In this document: piece by piece, positions 6,172-7,626 of the stretch | Numbering within the stretch: the stretch's first letter is position 1 | Layout of the letters: every line of letters begins with the position of its first letter | Assembly: GCA_017529085.1 (NCBI GenBank) | Contig: JAFXOC010000016.1 | Location: 1-7,626 of the forward strand | Direction: 5' to 3' | Source of the DNA: Selenomonadaceae bacterium | Lineage (GTDB): Bacteria > Bacillota > Negativicutes > Selenomonadales > Selenomonadaceae | Length of the DNA: 7,626 nt | The notes under the pieces: model-generated | Told to the model about the DNA's origin: nothing | Seen by the model: only the letters and a program-made list of their open reading frames with translations | Databases searched by the model: none | Translations under genes and position numbers: made by a program

Positions 6172-6248
6172 TTTTTTCTTTTTCTCTTTCTTTGCTTCTT
6201 TCTTTCTCTTTTTCTTTTTTACAAAAAAGAAAAAGAGAAAGAAAGAAG
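6172..6248 (+). repeat. Potential intrastrand triple-helix element: mirror-plus-inverted repeat of polypyrimidine/polypurine
   Basis: Three tracts follow hypF directly. Y1 (6172-6193) is T6-C-T5-C-T-C-T3-C-T3. Y2 (6195-6220) contains the exact mirror image of Y1 at 6199-6220. R (6223-6248) is the perfect 26-nt reverse complement of Y2, after only AC. R 6223-6244 reads A6-G-A5-G-A-G-A3-G-A3, so Y1 runs parallel to R with T opposite A and C opposite G at all 22 positions. That is the pairing rule of a pyrimidine-motif triple helix laid in the major groove of the Y2-R hairpin (18 T-A-T and 4 C+-G-C triplets). In duplex DNA the 22-nt mirror arms with a 5-nt centre (GCTTC) form an H-DNA motif and the 26-bp arms a cruciform. 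No U-tract follows, so it is not an intrinsic terminator. It ends 15 nt before the hypC ribosome site. The geometry is seen; folding in the cell is inference. Confidence 0.85.
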
Positions 6249-6276
6249 GAACTTGCTGTAACGAAGGAGGATAAAT

Positions 6277-6456
6277 ATGTGTGTGGGAATACCGGGGAAA
6301 GTGGTAAGTTTTGATAAGGACATGGCTATAATAGATGCGACCGGGGCAAGGCGCGAGGTGTCGCGGGAGCTGATAGACGAGTTGGATGTGGGGGATTATG
6401 TAATGGTTCACGCCGGAGTCGCTATCGCTAAGATAACGGGTGAAAGCGAAAGCTAG
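6277..6456 (+). CDS. hypC: Short HypC-type [NiFe]-hydrogenase maturation chaperone
   Basis: A 59-aa protein beginning MCVGIPGKVV, the defining HypC N-terminus. After Met removal, Cys2 binds the iron of the Fe(CN)2CO unit together with HypD and delivers it to the hydrogenase large subunit. The beta-barrel core follows: AIIDATGARREVSRELID (17-34) and VGDYVMVHAGVAIAK with the conserved His46. The protein ends ITGESES. HypC proteins are usually 70-90 aa, with a further C-terminal helix rich in Glu and Leu; that helix is absent here, and the sequence after the stop does not restore it in frame. A strong AAGGAGG at 6264-6270 with 6-nt spacing fixes the start. It lies 107 nt after hypF, with the triplex-type repeat between. 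hypD does not follow; a DUF389 gene does. Confidence 0.93.
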   Translation: MCVGIPGKVVSFDKDMAIIDATGARREVSRELIDELDVGDYVMVHAGVAIAKITGESES

Positions 6457-6492
6457 TCAAAAAGGTATCGAGAAGGCTCAAAGGGAGAATGT

Positions 6493-7626
6493 ATGGACAG
6501 TAGTTTAAAGAAGATTTTTGGAGAACTTTTTAACCTTCATAAGGACAGAGCGCCTTTTGAAGAAATTGCGGAGCGCATATATTCTGGCGGCACGCTTAAA
6601 GGCACCAATATGTGCATATTGGTGCTGGCGATTTTTATCGCGTCTATCGGGCTTAATATGAACAGCGTAGCCGTAATTATCGGCGCCATGCTCATTTCGC
6701 CGCTTATGGGCGTCATTATGTCCATAGGTTACGGCATGGCGACATACGACACCGACTATGTTAAGGAATCGTTTTTAAAACTTATCTTTCAGGTTACGCT
6801 TTCGGTGCTGACTTCCGCTCTTTACTTTACGCTTTCGCCCATAGATACAGCTTCGTCGGAATTGTTGGCGAGGACGGAGCCTACTATTTGGGACGTGCTT
6901 ATTGCTGTTTTCGGCGGGCTTGCGGGAATTATCGGAAGCACCCGCATTGAAAAGGGTAATGTAATCCCGGGGGTCGCAATAGCGACAGCTCTTATGCCGC
7001 CTCTTTGCACGGCGGGATTTGGGCTTGCCACTCAATCGCCTAAATTTTTCTTCGGCGCATTGTACCTCTTCTTTATTAACAGCGTTTTTATTTGCCTTAC
7101 CACATTTGTTATTCTAAAGTGGATAGATGTTCCCGCTAAGAATTATGTTTCCGAGGGAGCTTTTAAAAGACAGCGCTGGGGTCTTACCATTCTGGGTATT
7201 GTGGTAATTATCCCGAGTTTGTTCGTGGCTTATAGAAGCGTATCGGATCACTTGACGCAGGTGCAAGTAAAAAATTATATAGACAAGAATTTTAACACTC
7301 GAGATTCGCAGGTTGTGGCGTACCGCATAACTCCGGATAAAGACGAATTGGAAATTACGATTGTGGGTAAGAACATAACGCAAGAAGAGCAGGCGGAACT
7401 TGCGAAAAAAATAAGCGAATATCCGCGTTTGTCGGGGTTAAAGCTGGATATTATCCAAAACGATATGACGGGCACCGTCAGAACAGAGGATTTGCAGAAT
7501 GTTATCAATACGAAATGGGCTGACGTTGGCGGCGCAACTTTGGAAAAAACCAAGGAAGAACTGAAAAAGTACCAAGAGCGCAGTTTGCTTTACGCTCCCG
7601 CTTATCAAAGGTACACGCAAGATAAG
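6493..7626 (+). CDS. DUF389-family integral membrane protein (partial, C-terminus beyond window)
   Basis: The frame is open from ATG 6493 to the window end, 378 codons. The family is recognised from two conserved membrane motifs, SIGLNMNSVAVIIGAMLISP (51-70), continuing LMG, and PGVAIATALMPPLCTAGFGL (159-178). Six or seven hydrophobic segments are visible, near residues 40-57, 60-81, 97-113, 133-150, 157-180, 185-208 and 229-248. A hydrophilic domain of at least 130 residues follows; it includes a beta-rich part (about 273-322) and a charged, possibly coiled-coil stretch (about 345-365). DUF389 proteins are widespread; their function and any transported substrate are not established. GGGAG at 6483-6487, 5 nt before ATG, supports the start. 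An overlapping ATG at 6489 is in another frame. The gene follows hypC by 36 nt on the same strand and may share its transcript, but nothing ties it to hydrogenase maturation. Confidence 0.9.
   Translation, partial: MDSSLKKIFGELFNLHKDRAPFEEIAERIYSGGTLKGTNMCILVLAIFIASIGLNMNSVAVIIGAMLISPLMGVIMSIGYGMATYDTDYVKESFLKLIFQVTLSVLTSALYFTLSPIDTASSELLARTEPTIWDVLIAVFGGLAGIIGSTRIEKGNVIPGVAIATALMPPLCTAGFGLATQSPKFFFGALYLFFINSVFICLTTFVILKWIDVPAKNYVSEGAFKRQRWGLTILGIVVIIPSLFVAYRSVSDHLTQVQVKNYIDKNFNTRDSQVVAYRITPDKDELEITIVGKNITQEEQAELAKKISEYPRLSGLKLDIIQNDMTGTVRTEDLQNVINTKWADVGGATLEKTKEELKKYQERSLLYAPAYQRYTQDK

Noticed and set aside
6149..6183. Alternative pairing of the A-rich hypF 3' end (6149-6159) with the start of the pyrimidine tract (6171-6183)
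   Set aside because: Possible only with a 2-nt bulge and almost all A-U pairs; much weaker than the 26-bp hairpin, though it could compete for Y1.
6172..6248. Intrinsic terminator after hypF
   Set aside because: The stem is almost all A-U pairs and is followed by GGAACTTG, not a U-tract, in either direction; triplex or hairpin is a better description.

Overview
This window appears to come from the chromosome of an anaerobic, probably flagellated bacterium. Base composition is moderate, ribosome binding sites are of the GGAGG type, and genes are tightly packed and often overlap. The anaerobic reading rests on a nitrogenase-like gene set and [NiFe]-hydrogenase maturation genes. The motility reading rests on one sigma-28-type promoter. 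I cannot name the taxon; Firmicutes or another anaerobic gut or sediment lineage would fit equally well.

Layout. At 1-395 (minus strand) lies the 5' part of an unrecognised Ala/Glu-rich soluble protein, preceded by a good match to a sigma-28 (FliA/SigD) flagellar promoter. Positions 396-705 form a divergent control region. It holds that sigma-28 promoter, a well-formed plus-strand housekeeping promoter (TTGTCA-N17-TATAAG) whose -35 element lies inside a small palindrome, and an inferred leader of about 214 nt containing a long imperfect stem-loop. From 706 to 6456 the plus strand carries five genes: a NifH-like iron-sulfur ATPase, a NifD-like subunit, a NifK-like subunit, hypF and a short hypC. 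NifD-like/NifK-like and NifK-like/hypF overlap by 4 and 8 nt, so these three are surely cotranscribed. The nifH-like gene is separated from the NifD-like gene by three tandem GC-rich hairpins. From 6493 to the window end is most of a DUF389 integral membrane protein.

How the genes may work together. The H/D/K trio has the architecture of a nitrogenase-like reductase: an ATP-dependent 2[NifH]-[4Fe-4S] electron donor plus a two-subunit catalytic component. The D/K subunits are short, no Cys/His pair for an active-site FeMo-type cofactor is apparent, and no nifE/N/B genes are present. It is therefore not a canonical nitrogen fixer and more likely an uncharacterised relative of the DPOR, COR, CfbCD and Mar reductases. 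HypF and HypC make and carry the Fe(CN)2CO group of [NiFe]-hydrogenases. Translational overlap of the NifK-like gene with hypF links the two metalloenzyme themes.

The most unusual non-coding signal is at 6172-6248, between hypF and hypC. A homopyrimidine tract, a second homopyrimidine tract that is its mirror image, and a homopurine tract complementary to the second lie in series. One strand could therefore fold into a perfect 22-triplet pyrimidine-motif triple helix, and the duplex could form H-DNA or a cruciform.
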